DNA of 64,000 bases from Haloplanus sp. HW8-1 (GTDB lineage: Archaea > Halobacteriota > Halobacteria > Halobacteriales > Haloferacaceae), in assembly GCF_023703795.1 (NCBI RefSeq), contig NZ_CP098518.1, positions 930,001-994,000 on the forward strand, in the 5' to 3' direction. The number at the start of each line of letters is the position of its first letter. Position 1 is the stretch's first letter. This document shows, in pieces, positions 11,792 through 21,112 of this stretch. Made by a program: the position numbers and the translations under genes. The notes beneath the pieces were generated by a model that was given only the letters and a program-made list of their open reading frames with translations, searched no databases and was not told the origin of the DNA.

Positions 11792-12952
11792 TCAGAAACT
11801 ACTCTTGATCCGCTCGAAGAAGCCCTCGTTCACGTCGACTTCCTCGCCGCCGGCCTCGGCGAACTGCTTGAGTGCCTCGCGTTGCTCCTCGTTCAAGTCG
11901 TCGGGCGTCACGACCTGTACTTGGACGTAGAGATCACCACGCCCCCGACGCCGGAGGCGGGGCATGCCCTTCCCTTTCAGGCGGAACGTCTCGCCGCTTT
12001 GGGTCCCCGACGGGACGTCCATCTCGACGGTACCGTCGAGCGTCGGCACCTCGACGGTGTCGCCGAAGGTCGCCTGTGGGAAGGAGATGGGATGCTGGTA
12101 CTGCAGGTCGTCGCCGTCGCGGTCGAAGTCGGGATGGTCGGCGACCGACACCTCGATCAGGAGGTCGCCGTTCGGTCCGCGGTTTTGCCCGGGCGCACCC
12201 TCGCCCTCCATCCGGAGGGTCTGCCCGTCGCGGATGCCCGCCGGAATGTCGACCGAGAGCGTCGACTCCTCGCGGACCTGTCCCTCGCCGCCACAGGTCG
12301 AACACGTCTCGCTGTAGAGAGTGCCCTCGCCCGAACACCGCCGGCAGGTGCCGGTCTGTTGCATCCGGCCGAACGGCGTCTGTTGGACCTGGGTCACCTG
12401 TCCGCGGCCGTCGCAGTTCGGACATGTCTCCGCGTCGGCGTCGGGCGGGTGCCCCTCACCGTCGCAGTCCGAACACCGTTCCGGTCGGGTGACCGTGAAC
12501 TCGCGCTCGACGCCCTCGAAGGCCTCTTCGAGGTCGAGTCGAAGCGAGGTGCGGAGGTCCTGTCCCTGTCGGGGACGGTCGCCGCCGCCACCGCCACCGC
12601 GACCGCCGCCGAAGAACTGCTCGAAGATGTCCTCGAAGCCGCCGGCGCCACCGCCACCACCGCCGAAGGGGTTCCCACGGGCGCCGCCGGCGCCACCACC
12701 GCCGCCGTCGAAGCCGCCCCGCTTCTCGGCCTGTTCGAAGCGTTCGTGACCCATCCGGTCGTACGCCTGGCGCTTCTCCTCGTCGGTGAGGATCTCCTTT
12801 GCCTTCTGTACCTTCTTGAACTTCTCCTCGGCGTCCGGGTCGTCGCTGACGTCGGGATGGTACTCGGATGCCTTCGTCCGGTACGCCCGTTTGATCTCGT
12901 CTTCGGAGGCATCCCGGGACACGCCGAGTACGTCGTAGAAATCCTCTGTCAT
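11792..12952 (-). CDS. dnaJ: Chaperone DnaJ (Hsp40)
   Basis: Co-chaperone that delivers unfolded proteins to DnaK and stimulates its ATPase. The 386 residues show the full class I layout: J-domain with the HPD motif (EYHPDVSDDPD near residue 32), Gly/Phe-rich linker (about 75-120), four zinc knuckles CSDCDGEG, CPNCDGRG, CRRCSGEG and CSTCGGEG (about 155-230), then the two substrate-binding beta domains. It lies 51 bases downstream of dnaK on the same strand and abuts the truncated AMP-binding gene. Confidence 0.96.
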   Translation of the reverse strand: MTEDFYDVLGVSRDASEDEIKRAYRTKASEYHPDVSDDPDAEEKFKKVQKAKEILTDEEKRQAYDRMGHERFEQAEKRGGFDGGGGGAGGARGNPFGGGGGGAGGFEDIFEQFFGGGRGGGGGGDRPRQGQDLRTSLRLDLEEAFEGVEREFTVTRPERCSDCDGEGHPPDADAETCPNCDGRGQVTQVQQTPFGRMQQTGTCRRCSGEGTLYSETCSTCGGEGQVREESTLSVDIPAGIRDGQTLRMEGEGAPGQNRGPNGDLLIEVSVADHPDFDRDGDDLQYQHPISFPQATFGDTVEVPTLDGTVEMDVPSGTQSGETFRLKGKGMPRLRRRGRGDLYVQVQVVTPDDLNEEQREALKQFAEAGGEEVDVNEGFFERIKSSF

Positions 12953-13003
12953 CAGTTGTCACCTCGTATCGGTCCCACCTATTTCAAAAACGCGGCTCGG
13001 AGC

Positions 13004-14908
13004 CTACGTGTCGTCCTCGTCGTCGTCTTTCTCCTCGAAGTCGGCGTCGACGTACTCGTCGCCGTCGGCGGCACCGGCGCCCGCGTCGGGACCGGGACCG
13101 CCCATGCCGCCCATGCCACCGGCGCCCGCACCCGCACCGCCGGCGCCGGCCTGGGCTTGCTGGGCCTGCTCTTGGTACATCTGCTTGCCGATCTCTTGGA
13201 GTTCCTCGGAGAGCGCTTCGGTCGCGTCTTTCAGGTCTTCCGTCTCCGCGTCCTCGTCGTCGAGGGTCTCCTCGACGTCGGCGATAGCCGCTTCGACCGA
13301 CTCGCGGGTCTCGTCGTCGACGTTCTCCTCGTTCTCTTCGAGGAGCGTCTCGGCGCGCTGAATCGCGCTCTCGGCGTCGTTGCGGGCCTCGATCCGCTCG
13401 CGGCGCTCTTGGTCCTCCTCGGCGTGTTCCTCGGCTTCCTCCTGCATCCGTTCGATCTCCTCGTCCGAGAGGCCGGCACCGCCCTCGATGGTGATCGACT
13501 CGGCGTTGCCGGAGCCCTTGTCCTCGGCCTCGACGTTGACGATGCCGTTCTCGTCGATGTTGAACGAGACCTCGATCTGGGGGGTGCCCGCGGGCGCCGG
13601 CGGGATGCCGGTCAACTGGAACTCGCCGAGCAGTTCGTTCTCCTCGGCAATCTCGCGTTCACCCTGGAAGACGCGGACCTGCACCATCGTCTGGTTGTCC
13701 GCCGCGGTGGTGAAGATCTTCGACTCCTCGGTCGGGATGGTGGTGTTCTTCTCGATCAGGCGCTCGAACAGGCCACCCTTGACCTCGATTCCCAGCGACA
13801 GCGGCGTCACGTCCAGCAGGACGATGTCGTCGACCTCGCCGCCGAGAACGCCGCCCTGGATCGCCGCACCCAGCGCGACGGCCTCGTCGGGGTTGACGTT
13901 CTTTTTCGGCTCTTGGCCCACCAGTTCCTCCACTTTCTCCTGGACCTGTGGCATCCGGGTCGACCCGCCGACGAGGATCACCTCGTCGATGTCGCTTTTC
14001 GAGTAGCCGGCGTCAGAGAGGGCCTGCTCGGTCGGGTCGACCGTCCGCTCCAGCAGGTCGCCCGTCAGCGACTCGAACTTCGCGCGCGTGATCGACGTTT
14101 CGAGGTGGATCGGGCCGTCGTCCGTCGCCGTGATGAACGGCAGGTTGACGTCCGCCTCCTTGCGCGAGGAGAGTTCCACCTTGGCCTCCTCGGCGGCGTC
14201 TTTCAGCCGCTGGAGCGCCTGTCGGTCCTCGCGGAGGTCGATCCCGTGGTCGCTTTCGAACTCCTCGGCGAGGTGGTCGATGATCGCCTGGTCCCAGTCG
14301 TCGCCGCCGAGGTCGTTGTCACCGTTGGTCGCGACGACCTCGTAGACGCCGCCGCCCAGATCGAGTACCGACACGTCGAACGTCCCGCCCCCGAGGTCGA
14401 ACACGAGGACGGTCTGATCCGACTCGTCGTCGAGACCGTAGGCCATCGAGGCCGCCGTCGGCTCGTTGACGATGCGCTCGACCTCGAAGCCGGCGATCTC
14501 GCCGGCGTCCTTGGTCGCCTGTCGCTGCCGGTCGTTGAAGTACGCCGGCACCGTGATGACCGCCTTCTCGACCTCGTCACCGAGGTACTCCTCGGCGTCC
14601 CGCTTGATCTTCTGGAGGATCATCGCCGAGATCTGCTCGGGTGTGTACTCCTCGTCGTCGATCTCGACAGAATAGTCCTCCTCGCCCATGTGGCGCTTGA
14701 TCGACTGGATCGTACGCTCGGGGTTCTGGACGGCCTGGTTTTTCGCCGGCTTCCCGACGAGGCGTTCGTCGTCGGTGAAAGCGACGACGGAGGGTGTCGT
14801 CCGGTCACCCTCGCCGTTTACGATGATCTCCGGCTCGCCTCCCTCCATGACCGCGAACGCGCTGTTCGTGGTCCCGAGGTCGATGCCCAGAATTTTGTTG
14901 CTCGCCAT
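13004..14908 (-). CDS. dnaK: Chaperone DnaK (Hsp70)
   Basis: ATP-driven chaperone, 634 residues. The nucleotide-binding domain starts with [20 protein letters not shown]; the second phosphate loop [17 protein letters not shown] and the adenosine motif [13 protein letters not shown] are present. The substrate-binding domain begins near [14 protein letters not shown]. The C-terminal lid is helical and ends in a Gly/Ala-rich tail with Met and an acidic terminus. It has its own promoter: an AACCTTTAAC element lies about 35 bases before the start. The grpE gene is 160 bases upstream on the same strand. Confidence 0.97.
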   Translation of the reverse strand: MASNKILGIDLGTTNSAFAVMEGGEPEIIVNGEGDRTTPSVVAFTDDERLVGKPAKNQAVQNPERTIQSIKRHMGEEDYSVEIDDEEYTPEQISAMILQKIKRDAEEYLGDEVEKAVITVPAYFNDRQRQATKDAGEIAGFEVERIVNEPTAASMAYGLDDESDQTVLVFDLGGGTFDVSVLDLGGGVYEVVATNGDNDLGGDDWDQAIIDHLAEEFESDHGIDLREDRQALQRLKDAAEEAKVELSSRKEADVNLPFITATDDGPIHLETSITRAKFESLTGDLLERTVDPTEQALSDAGYSKSDIDEVILVGGSTRMPQVQEKVEELVGQEPKKNVNPDEAVALGAAIQGGVLGGEVDDIVLLDVTPLSLGIEVKGGLFERLIEKNTTIPTEESKIFTTAADNQTMVQVRVFQGEREIAEENELLGEFQLTGIPPAPAGTPQIEVSFNIDENGIVNVEAEDKGSGNAESITIEGGAGLSDEEIERMQEEAEEHAEEDQERRERIEARNDAESAIQRAETLLEENEENVDDETRESVEAAIADVEETLDDEDAETEDLKDATEALSEELQEIGKQMYQEQAQQAQAGAGGAGAGAGGMGGMGGPGPDAGAGAADGDEYVDADFEEKDDDEDDT

Positions 14909-15068
14909 CTTGTCCGTGATTACCGGTTTAGTTCGGTTAAAGGTTACTAGACGGGCCGAGTCGCCGTTCCCATCCGGGTCGCTCCCGTCGTTCGATTTCG
15001 GAACCGCTCGTCACTCGGCACCGACACCATTTATGTAGAACTGCAATCAGCGGCCCCGGGGCCGCGCC

Positions 15069-15671
15069 TCAGGCCGGTCCCTCGCTGACCGTCACCTGTG
15101 CCTCCTGGATGACCGACCCCGCCATCTCGTACCCGGGACGGTAGACGTCGACGATGGACCCTTCGGGTTCGTCGCTCTCGACGCGCATCATCACCTCGTG
15201 ACGGGTCGGGTCGACATCGTCGCCCGCCTCCGGTTCGATAGCCGACACGTTCTCCGATTCGAGGACGCGATCCAGCGACGCGAGCGTGGACTCGACGCCG
15301 TCCCGGATGTCGACGTCGTCGTCCTGTTCGAGCGCACGGACCAGGTCGTCCCGGACCGGCACCAGACGGGCCACGAAGTCCTCCGTGGCGCGCTCTTTGA
15401 GTTCTTCTTTCTGTTGCTCGGTGCGTTTCTTGTAGTTCTGGAAGTCGGCCTGCTTGCGTTTCAGCCGGGACTCCAAGTCGTCGGCACGGGCCTGCTCCTC
15501 GTCGAGTTCCGCCTCGAGTTCCTCGATACGCGCTTCGAGGTTCCCGACGGCCGCGCCGAGGTCGGCGTCGTACTCGCCGACGCGGTCGGCGAGATCGACG
15601 GCCTCTCCGGCGTCCTCGTCGTCGGGGGCGGCGCCGTCCGTCGTCGTTCCGTCGGCCGTATCCTCTTGCAT
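15069..15671 (-). CDS. grpE: Nucleotide exchange factor GrpE
   Basis: Releases ADP from DnaK. The 200 residues hold an acidic low-complexity N-terminus, a long coiled coil (about 50-110, with RLKRKQADFQNYKKRTEQQK as the family's core), and the C-terminal beta wing with YRPGYEMAGSVIQEAQVTVS. The motif PTRHEVM in the wing is as expected. The promoter is suggested by CCTTAAG about 30 bases before the start codon. Order grpE-dnaK-dnaJ matches other haloarchaea. Confidence 0.95.
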   Translation of the reverse strand: MQEDTADGTTTDGAAPDDEDAGEAVDLADRVGEYDADLGAAVGNLEARIEELEAELDEEQARADDLESRLKRKQADFQNYKKRTEQQKEELKERATEDFVARLVPVRDDLVRALEQDDDVDIRDGVESTLASLDRVLESENVSAIEPEAGDDVDPTRHEVMMRVESDEPEGSIVDVYRPGYEMAGSVIQEAQVTVSEGPA

Positions 15672-15716
15672 ACCCGAAGGAAACGCCTCGGGTCGCTTAA
15701 GGCTTGCAGAACACGC

Positions 15717-16460
15717 TCACTGATACATCCCGAGCGGCCGCGCCTGCGAACTCGTCTCCTCGGCCTCCTGCATCTGTCGGGCCAGTCGGCGCTTGGCTCG
15801 CCTGATCTCCTCCGCGCTGTCGGTGAGTTCGTCAACCGGAATCTCCACGCCGAGCAGCGGGCCGATCCCGCTCTGGAGCAGGTGTGCGGCCGCCCGCGGG
15901 TCCGGGAACTGCGGTGTCGACTCCACGATCAGCCCCAGCGCCGTCGTCCCGGTGCGGACGGCGTGGCTCAACAGCGCTCCCGTCGGCCCCGAGACGAGCC
16001 CCGACTCGTCGGGAGCCTCGATTCCGACGGCTGCGAGGCTATCGTCGGCGTCGCCCGTGGCGATGCCGTACAGCCCCGGCGTCGTGCCGTCATCGCGCTC
16101 CCGACCGATCCCGCTCAGGTAGATGGGAGTCACCTCGTCGCCGTCCGCCCACGCCGACAGACATTCGGCGAACTCCAAGGCCGCCGGGGGTGTCACTGGG
16201 ACGTCGCTCCGGAGTGCGAGCAGGTCCCGTTCCGCGTCGGCGTACAGCCGAACCGGCGTCGTCAGATCGTGGTCGCCGCTCTGATAGGTCGCCACCGGCG
16301 GCAACCCCTCGCAGTGGACGTCCGCGTAGTGGACCATGTCGAACGTCTCTGCGAGGTGGTCGGTCGCGAGTTTGCCCACGAGGCCGACGCCCGGGAGTCC
16401 CTCGACCAGCGTCGGCGCGTCGAGCGATACGTCGTCGTGGTGTATCTCGATCCCGCTCAT
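15717..16460 (-). CDS. PAC2 family protein (proteasome assembly chaperone-like)
   Basis: Protein of 247 residues beginning [20 protein letters not shown], followed by [16 protein letters not shown], the glycine-rich N-terminal signature of archaeal PAC2/PbaB-like proteins. Further conserved pieces are IYLSGIGRE (near 120), [15 protein letters not shown] (near 155), and [20 protein letters not shown] near the C-terminus, ending in a helical tail. Relatives assist proteasome assembly in eukaryotes and archaea; a direct role here is inferred only from homology. The start ATG 16460 is selected because upstream in-frame sequence shows no conserved features and runs towards the divergent cofD gene. 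Confidence 0.83.
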   Translation of the reverse strand: MSGIEIHHDDVSLDAPTLVEGLPGVGLVGKLATDHLAETFDMVHYADVHCEGLPPVATYQSGDHDLTTPVRLYADAERDLLALRSDVPVTPPAALEFAECLSAWADGDEVTPIYLSGIGRERDDGTTPGLYGIATGDADDSLAAVGIEAPDESGLVSGPTGALLSHAVRTGTTALGLIVESTPQFPDPRAAAHLLQSGIGPLLGVEIPVDELTDSAEEIRRAKRRLARQMQEAEETSSQARPLGMYQ

Positions 16461-16569
16461 GCGAACGCCTTCGACCGGGAGTCCCGTAAGGATGGTGCGT
16501 GGGATGATGTCCCCCCGGGCGTCGGGATCGGCCCCAAAGGCACAAATCCACCCACGCTCTACGGCGCGC

Positions 16570-17562
16570 ATGGTCACGTTTCTCGCCGGCGGGACGGGCA
16601 CGCCGAAGCTCCTCGACGGGGCCGAGGCCGCCTTCGATCCCGCGACGATCACGGCCGTCGCCAACACCGGCGACGACGTGGAACTCGGCGGCCTGCTGGT
16701 CTGTCCCGACCTCGATACCGTCCTCTTTCGGGGTGGCGGCGTCCTCGACCGCGAGACGTGGTGGGGGATCGACGACGACACGACCGCCACTCACGCGGAA
16801 CTGGGGCGGATCGCCGCCGCCGCCGGACTCGACGACGGACCCCGGTATCTGCCACCCGACCGGCAGACTGCCGGCCGTCGCCTCGCCCGCTGGCGGCGCT
16901 TCTCCGGCGTCGCCGAATTCATGGAGATCGGCGATCGGGACCGGGCGGTCCACCTCACCCGGACCAGTCTGCTGGACGAGGGGTCGACTCTGACCGAGGC
17001 GACCCACCGTCTCTCCGACGCCTTCGACCTCACGGTCGATCTCCTGCCGATGAGCGACGACCCCGTGGCGACGATCGTCCACACCGAGGCGGGGGCGATG
17101 CACTTCCAGGAGTACTGGGTGGCTCGCCGGGCCGCGCCCGCGGTCGAGGACGTCGAGTTCCGGGGGGCGGCGTCGGCCGACCCTACCCCCGCCGTCCGCG
17201 ACGCCCTCGACGGCCCGGTCGTGATCGGCCCATCGAACCCCGTCACGAGCGTCGGGCCGATCCGGGCGCTTCCCGGTGTCGAGGCCGCCCTCGACGACAC
17301 ACCGGTCGTCGCCGTCTCCCCCTTCATCGAGGACCAAGTGTTCTCGGGGCCGGCCGCCGACCTCATGCGCGGGGTCGGTCTTGATCCCTCGACCGCCGGC
17401 GTCGCTGAGGCCTACCCCTTCGCCGACGCGTTCGTCCTCGACGACGCGGACGGCACGGCGCTCGACCGCCCGGTCGTGCGGACCGACACCCGGATCGACG
17501 GGCCCGACGACGCCCGGCGGGTCACTCGCGCCGTCGCCGACGCACTCGCGGAGGTACGCTGA
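16570..17562 (+). CDS. cofD: 2-phospho-L-lactate transferase (coenzyme F420 biosynthesis)
   Basis: Transfers the phospholactyl group from its guanylated or equivalent precursor to the deazaflavin Fo, giving F420-0. The 330 residues start with [16 protein letters not shown], the glycine-rich nucleotide-binding start of CofD, followed by [14 protein letters not shown] with the conserved Asp pair. [14 protein letters not shown] near residue 220 and [15 protein letters not shown] near 240 are also characteristic. F420 is present in haloarchaea. The stop overlaps the next start by 1 base, so it heads a tight four-gene operon. Confidence 0.95.
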   Translation: MVTFLAGGTGTPKLLDGAEAAFDPATITAVANTGDDVELGGLLVCPDLDTVLFRGGGVLDRETWWGIDDDTTATHAELGRIAAAAGLDDGPRYLPPDRQTAGRRLARWRRFSGVAEFMEIGDRDRAVHLTRTSLLDEGSTLTEATHRLSDAFDLTVDLLPMSDDPVATIVHTEAGAMHFQEYWVARRAAPAVEDVEFRGAASADPTPAVRDALDGPVVIGPSNPVTSVGPIRALPGVEAALDDTPVVAVSPFIEDQVFSGPAADLMRGVGLDPSTAGVAEAYPFADAFVLDDADGTALDRPVVRTDTRIDGPDDARRVTRAVADALAEVR

Positions 17563-18335
17563 TGCTCGCCCTCGCCAGCCTCAGCGGCGCGGCCGACGCC
17601 GCGTGGGCACGGGAAGGCGCCGCGTTCGCCGACCTCGCCTTCCTCGGCGGCATCGCCGTCGACGACGACGCTCGCGAGGCGGCCCGCGATCTGGTCGCCC
17701 GCGGACGCGAGGAGTTCCTCCCCGAGGACCCGGTCGCCTTCGTCGAGGCCGAACTCGCCGCCCTTTCCGACGCGCCGATCCGCCCCGGGATGAACGTCCG
17801 AAGCGCGACCGTCGACCCGCTCCGGGAGGCCGCAGCGATCTGTGCCCGCCACGACGCGGTCGTCGAGATCAACGCCCACTGCCGACAGGACGAACTCCGC
17901 GCGGTCGGCTGTGGCGAGACACTGCTTCGCGATACGGCGCGTCTGGAACGCTACGTCGCCGCGGCGGCCGACGCCGGGGCGACCGTGAGCGTGAAAGTCC
18001 GCGCCGAAGTCGACGGCGTGGACCTCCCGACGACGGCGCGGCGGCTCTCGGCGGCGGGAGCGGACGCCATCCACGTCGACGCGATGGACAGCGAACCCGT
18101 CGTCGCCGCCGTCGCCGCCGCCGCACCCGACCTCTTCGTCCTCGCGAACAACGGCGTCCGCGACCGGCGGACGACCTGGGAGTACCTCGGCTACGGCGCC
18201 GACGGCGTCAGCGTCGGTCGGCCGAGCGACGACCCCGCGGTCCTTCGGCGGGTCGCCCGCGCGGTCGACGCCTGGGAGTGCCGGAGCGCCGGCGACGCGT
18301 CGACGCTCCGGGGCGACGGGGAGGTGCCCGGATGA
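17562..18335 (+). CDS. tRNA-dihydrouridine synthase-like (TIM barrel) protein
   Basis: Protein of 257 residues with the order of elements of a Dus/dihydroorotate dehydrogenase-like flavin barrel: an N-terminal ALASLSGAADAAWAR, the VVEINAHCRQDELRAVGCG active-site segment with its Cys, VSVKVRAEVDGVDL, then ADAIHVDAMDS and a C-terminal phosphate-binding YLGYGADGVSVGRPSDD. It is shorter than true Dus enzymes and lacks their RNA-binding C-terminal domain. Relatives are found in methanogens beside C1-cofactor genes, so a metabolic role is more likely than tRNA modification. It is coupled to cofD and to the next gene by overlapping ends. Confidence 0.75.
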   Translation: MLALASLSGAADAAWAREGAAFADLAFLGGIAVDDDAREAARDLVARGREEFLPEDPVAFVEAELAALSDAPIRPGMNVRSATVDPLREAAAICARHDAVVEINAHCRQDELRAVGCGETLLRDTARLERYVAAAADAGATVSVKVRAEVDGVDLPTTARRLSAAGADAIHVDAMDSEPVVAAVAAAAPDLFVLANNGVRDRRTTWEYLGYGADGVSVGRPSDDPAVLRRVARAVDAWECRSAGDASTLRGDGEVPG

Positions 18336-19192
18336 GCGATCACCCTCGCCCCGACATGACGCCGGTCGACCACGCCGAACTCGCCCTGTTGCTGGAGGTG
18401 GCGAGCACGCCCAAGCCGGGCAACGTGGACCGTCACCGCGACCACGACGACCTCCGGTTCGAGCATTTCCTCGCGGGAGCGGTGGGCGCTCGCCCCGGAC
18501 TGCAACTGGCCGCCGACCCGGAGCGCCCGCCGATCGGCGACGCCTTCGAGCGCGCGGTTCGCGGCATGAGCCAGCAGGACGGCGACAACACGCAGTTTGG
18601 CTGTTTGCTCTTGCTCGTCCCGCTGGTTCGGGCGGCTGCGACGGATCGGCTCTCCCCCGCCGGCGTCGCCGAGGTGACCGAAGCGACGACCGTCGACGAC
18701 GCCGCGGGCTTCTACCGCGCGTTCGACCACGTCGACGTGGCGGTCGACGACCCGCCGCCGGACGCGGACGCCCTCGACGTACGCCGCGGCGCCGACGCGG
18801 TCCCGGCGCTCCGGGAGCGCGACCTGACGCTTTCGGACGTACTGTCGTTGAGCGCCGAGCGCGACGGCAACGCCCGCGAGTGGACGACCGGCTTCGAGCG
18901 CACGTTCGCGGCCGCCGACCGGGTGCTGGTGGACGAGGGTCCCGTGACCGACCGCCTCGCTCGGATCTTCCTCGACCTGTTGGCCGAACGTCCCGACACC
19001 CTCGTCGCGATCGAACACGGCGACGAGCGAGCCGCAGCGGTGAGTCGACGGGCCGACGCCGCCCGCGGGGATCTGGCGGCCGCCGAGGAACTGGCCGAGG
19101 CGTTCCGCGAGGAGGGGATCAACCCCGGGACCACCGCCGACCTCACTGCGGCGGTGGCCTTCGTCGCGCTCGAACGCGGGGTGCCGGTGTGA
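18332..19192 (+). CDS. Triphosphoribosyl-dephospho-CoA synthase-like (CitG/MdcB family) protein
   Basis: Protein of 286 residues. The N-terminal VASTPKPGNVDRHRDHDDL is the diagnostic CitG family block (E/S-x-P-K-PGLV/N-D), and SQQDGDNTQFGCLLLL holds the second conserved block. The C-terminus contains NPGTTADLTAAVAFVALERG, also conserved. True CitG builds the citrate lyase prosthetic group, but no citrate lyase is visible. Archaeal members of this family cluster with C1-cofactor genes and their reaction is not settled. The start ATG overlaps the preceding stop by 4 bases; the end overlaps the DUF447 gene. Confidence 0.82.
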   Translation: MSDHPRPDMTPVDHAELALLLEVASTPKPGNVDRHRDHDDLRFEHFLAGAVGARPGLQLAADPERPPIGDAFERAVRGMSQQDGDNTQFGCLLLLVPLVRAAATDRLSPAGVAEVTEATTVDDAAGFYRAFDHVDVAVDDPPPDADALDVRRGADAVPALRERDLTLSDVLSLSAERDGNAREWTTGFERTFAAADRVLVDEGPVTDRLARIFLDLLAERPDTLVAIEHGDERAAAVSRRADAARGDLAAAEELAEAFREEGINPGTTADLTAAVAFVALERGVPV

Positions 19193-19794
19193 CGGCGTCC
19201 GGCGACTGGCCGGTCGACCTGCGCGGCGTCACCGAGTCGGTCGTGGCCACGCTCGGCCCGAACGATCGCTGGAACCAGGCGGCGCTCGGCCTCCACGCGC
19301 CCGACGACCCGGCCGATCCCGTGACCGCGACGACGTGGGGACGGACCCGAACCCGTGGCAACTTCGAGCGCCGCGGCGGTGGCGTCGTCCAGTTCACGAC
19401 CGACCCCCGGGAGTTCGTCGACGCCGCCCTCGACGTGACCGAGACGGCCGACCCCGTGCGACCGGGCGCCGCCGCGTGGGTCGAGGTGACGGTCACGCGC
19501 CTCGACGAGGGCGTCGAGGACGGCACCGAGTGGGTCCAGTGGAAGCTCTCGCCCGGCGACCCGACGATCCGATCACGGACGGTCCCCACGATCAATCGCG
19601 GGTTCTACGCCGTCGTCGACGCGACGGTGGCCGCCTCGCGGCTCGACGTGCCCGCCTACGACACTGACAGGCTGCTCGACCGCCTGGCGTATTTCGCCGA
19701 GACGGTCGAGCGCTGTGGCGGGACGGGGGACCGCGAGGCCTTCGCTCGCATCGACGACTTGGTCGGGTGGCGTGAGCGATGGAACGACCCGTAG
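19189..19794 (+). CDS. DUF447 family flavin-binding-like protein
   Basis: Protein of 201 residues starting at a GTG that overlaps the preceding stop. It opens with WPVDLRGVTESVVATLG, then NRWNQAALGLHAPD-like sequence (here NDRWNQAALGLHAP), TTWGRTRTRGNF, and VVQFTTDPREFVDAALDVTE. The later block has INRGFYAVVDATVAASRLDV. The order fits the DUF447 split-barrel fold, which resembles FMN-binding flavoreductases. In methylotrophic bacteria and methanogens, members lie next to methanopterin-linked C1 genes. It closes the cofD operon. Confidence 0.83.
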   Translation: MTASGDWPVDLRGVTESVVATLGPNDRWNQAALGLHAPDDPADPVTATTWGRTRTRGNFERRGGGVVQFTTDPREFVDAALDVTETADPVRPGAAAWVEVTVTRLDEGVEDGTEWVQWKLSPGDPTIRSRTVPTINRGFYAVVDATVAASRLDVPAYDTDRLLDRLAYFAETVERCGGTGDREAFARIDDLVGWRERWNDP

Positions 19795-19919
19795 CTCGCG
19801 CGTATCGGTTGGGATGTCGGCTTCGGTACCCGGTAACCGATCCTCGACCGACCGGCCGGACGACGATTCCGAAGCGTCGTCCGCGGGAAGGTCGTCTCCG
19901 TCAACCGGTGATCGGATCC

Positions 19920-20738
19920 TCAGTACAGATCGCTGTTCATCGCCTCCAGTTCCGTCTCGATGTCGTCGAGGATACCGTTCGTCCGCCGCATCACCTCGAC
20001 CTCCGAAGTACTTGACGAGACTCGTCGTATTCTATCGAAGGCGTCCACCAAGTCGATCGTTCCACCGAACGAATACTCGTTGCCGACGATGTCACTGCAT
20101 TCGACCGTCCACGACAGAGACGGCTCCACTTCCGTCCCTCGTTGGTTCCGCAGGGATAGCTCCTCGGCCGCCACCAGTGGTTCGAGATGATCGACCGTGA
20201 GAGGGTCCTCGTGACCACGACCGTCGGTGATCGTGACGGGCATCCAGTAGTCCCTCCCGGACGAGAGAAACGGCGATCGCCAGGCGTCCTCGCTCTCTCC
20301 GAGCTCCCATTCCGCGGTAAGGTCGACGGCCGCTTCGCGCCCGGTATTTTCTATCAGAAAAACGATAGAATCGTCGATGACGTCGATATCCGCCCGGATC
20401 AACGGCTGATACTCCTTCTCCATGAGCTTTTCTTGGTTCCGAAGGATCTCCGTCTGTCGTTGATAGATGGAGACGAGGATGAACGTCAGCAACAGCGAGA
20501 GGGTCCCGACCAGTATGTCGGCTATCTCGCCGGGCGAATAAGGCAGACGTATCGCGACGAGGTTGAGGACGCCCGTGGTTTCCGCCGCCGCCCAGATGGC
20601 CAGAATCGTGGAGACGACGACGATTTCCCGTCGGTGGGTTCGAAACTGTGTGCGTATGATCTTCGATAACTGTGTCTCGAAGTCTTCTTCGTCCCCATCT
20701 TTTCGCATATATCGCCTCGTTTTTTTGCTTCCGGACAT
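19920..20738 (-). CDS. Hypothetical membrane protein with two N-terminal helices and a soluble C-terminal domain
   Basis: Protein of 272 residues. After a charged cytoplasmic start (about 40 residues), helices IVVVSTILAIWAAAETTGVL and ADILVGTLSLLLTFILVSIY are separated by a short loop. A coiled segment (YQRQTEILRNQEKLMEKEY) leads into a beta-rich domain of about 130 residues starting PLIRADIDVIDDSIVFLIEN that reads like an Ig-like fold, and a C-terminal helix. No family is recognised. The sequence is noticeably less GC-rich than the flanks, so recent transfer is possible. It is convergent with the DUF447 gene. Confidence 0.7.
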   Translation of the reverse strand: MSGSKKTRRYMRKDGDEEDFETQLSKIIRTQFRTHRREIVVVSTILAIWAAAETTGVLNLVAIRLPYSPGEIADILVGTLSLLLTFILVSIYQRQTEILRNQEKLMEKEYQPLIRADIDVIDDSIVFLIENTGREAAVDLTAEWELGESEDAWRSPFLSSGRDYWMPVTITDGRGHEDPLTVDHLEPLVAAEELSLRNQRGTEVEPSLSWTVECSDIVGNEYSFGGTIDLVDAFDRIRRVSSSTSEVEVMRRTNGILDDIETELEAMNSDLY

Positions 20739-20823
20739 GTCGTTTCATAATCATTTCTTCCGTATATAGTCCACTGCCGGATGGATCGAACTCTTTTGAC
20801 TTCCGCGGCGCCAAGACGAAACT

Positions 20824-20830
20824 TTACTAA
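20824..20830 (+). promoter_or_regulatory. TATA box for the S17e gene
   Basis: TTACTAA lies about 27 bases before ATG 20854, which fits leaderless initiation there and not at the in-frame ATG at 20845. Confidence 0.55.
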
Positions 20831-20853
20831 ACGCTCCCGAGGGTATGAGAGAT

Positions 20854-21048
20854 ATGGCTATCAAACCCAAATACGTCAAACAGCTCGGCGGGATCCTCCT
20901 GGAGCGATATCCGGAGGCGTTCAACACGGACTTCGAGACGAACAAGGAGAGCGTCTCGAAACTGACGAACGTCGAATCGAAGGGCGTTCGCAACCGGATC
21001 GCGGGCTACATCACGCGGAAGAAGTCGGGCGCGGCCGCAGAGGCCTGA
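20854..21048 (+). CDS. rps17e: 30S ribosomal protein S17e
   Basis: Small archaeal/eukaryotic ribosomal protein of 64 residues, matching the short archaeal form. It begins MAIKPKYVKQLGGILLERYP and contains VSKLTNVESKGVRNRIAGYI, the helical family core. An in-frame ATG nine bases earlier would add MRD, but family members begin MAIKP and the TATA spacing favours the later start. Confidence 0.95.
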   Translation: MAIKPKYVKQLGGILLERYPEAFNTDFETNKESVSKLTNVESKGVRNRIAGYITRKKSGAAAEA

Positions 21049-21112
21049 GCCGGAGATCTTCTCGGTCCACCACGGTCGGGAGCGGCGGCGTCGCCCGCCT
21101 CGGTCGGCACCC

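Noticed and set aside
11636-14950. 1104-codon open frame antisense to dnaJ and dnaK
   Set aside because: It mirrors the GC-rich chaperone genes base for base, is Val/Leu/Asp/Arg-rich without any domain, and has no start signal. Long antisense frames are usual in GC-rich haloarchaeal DNA.
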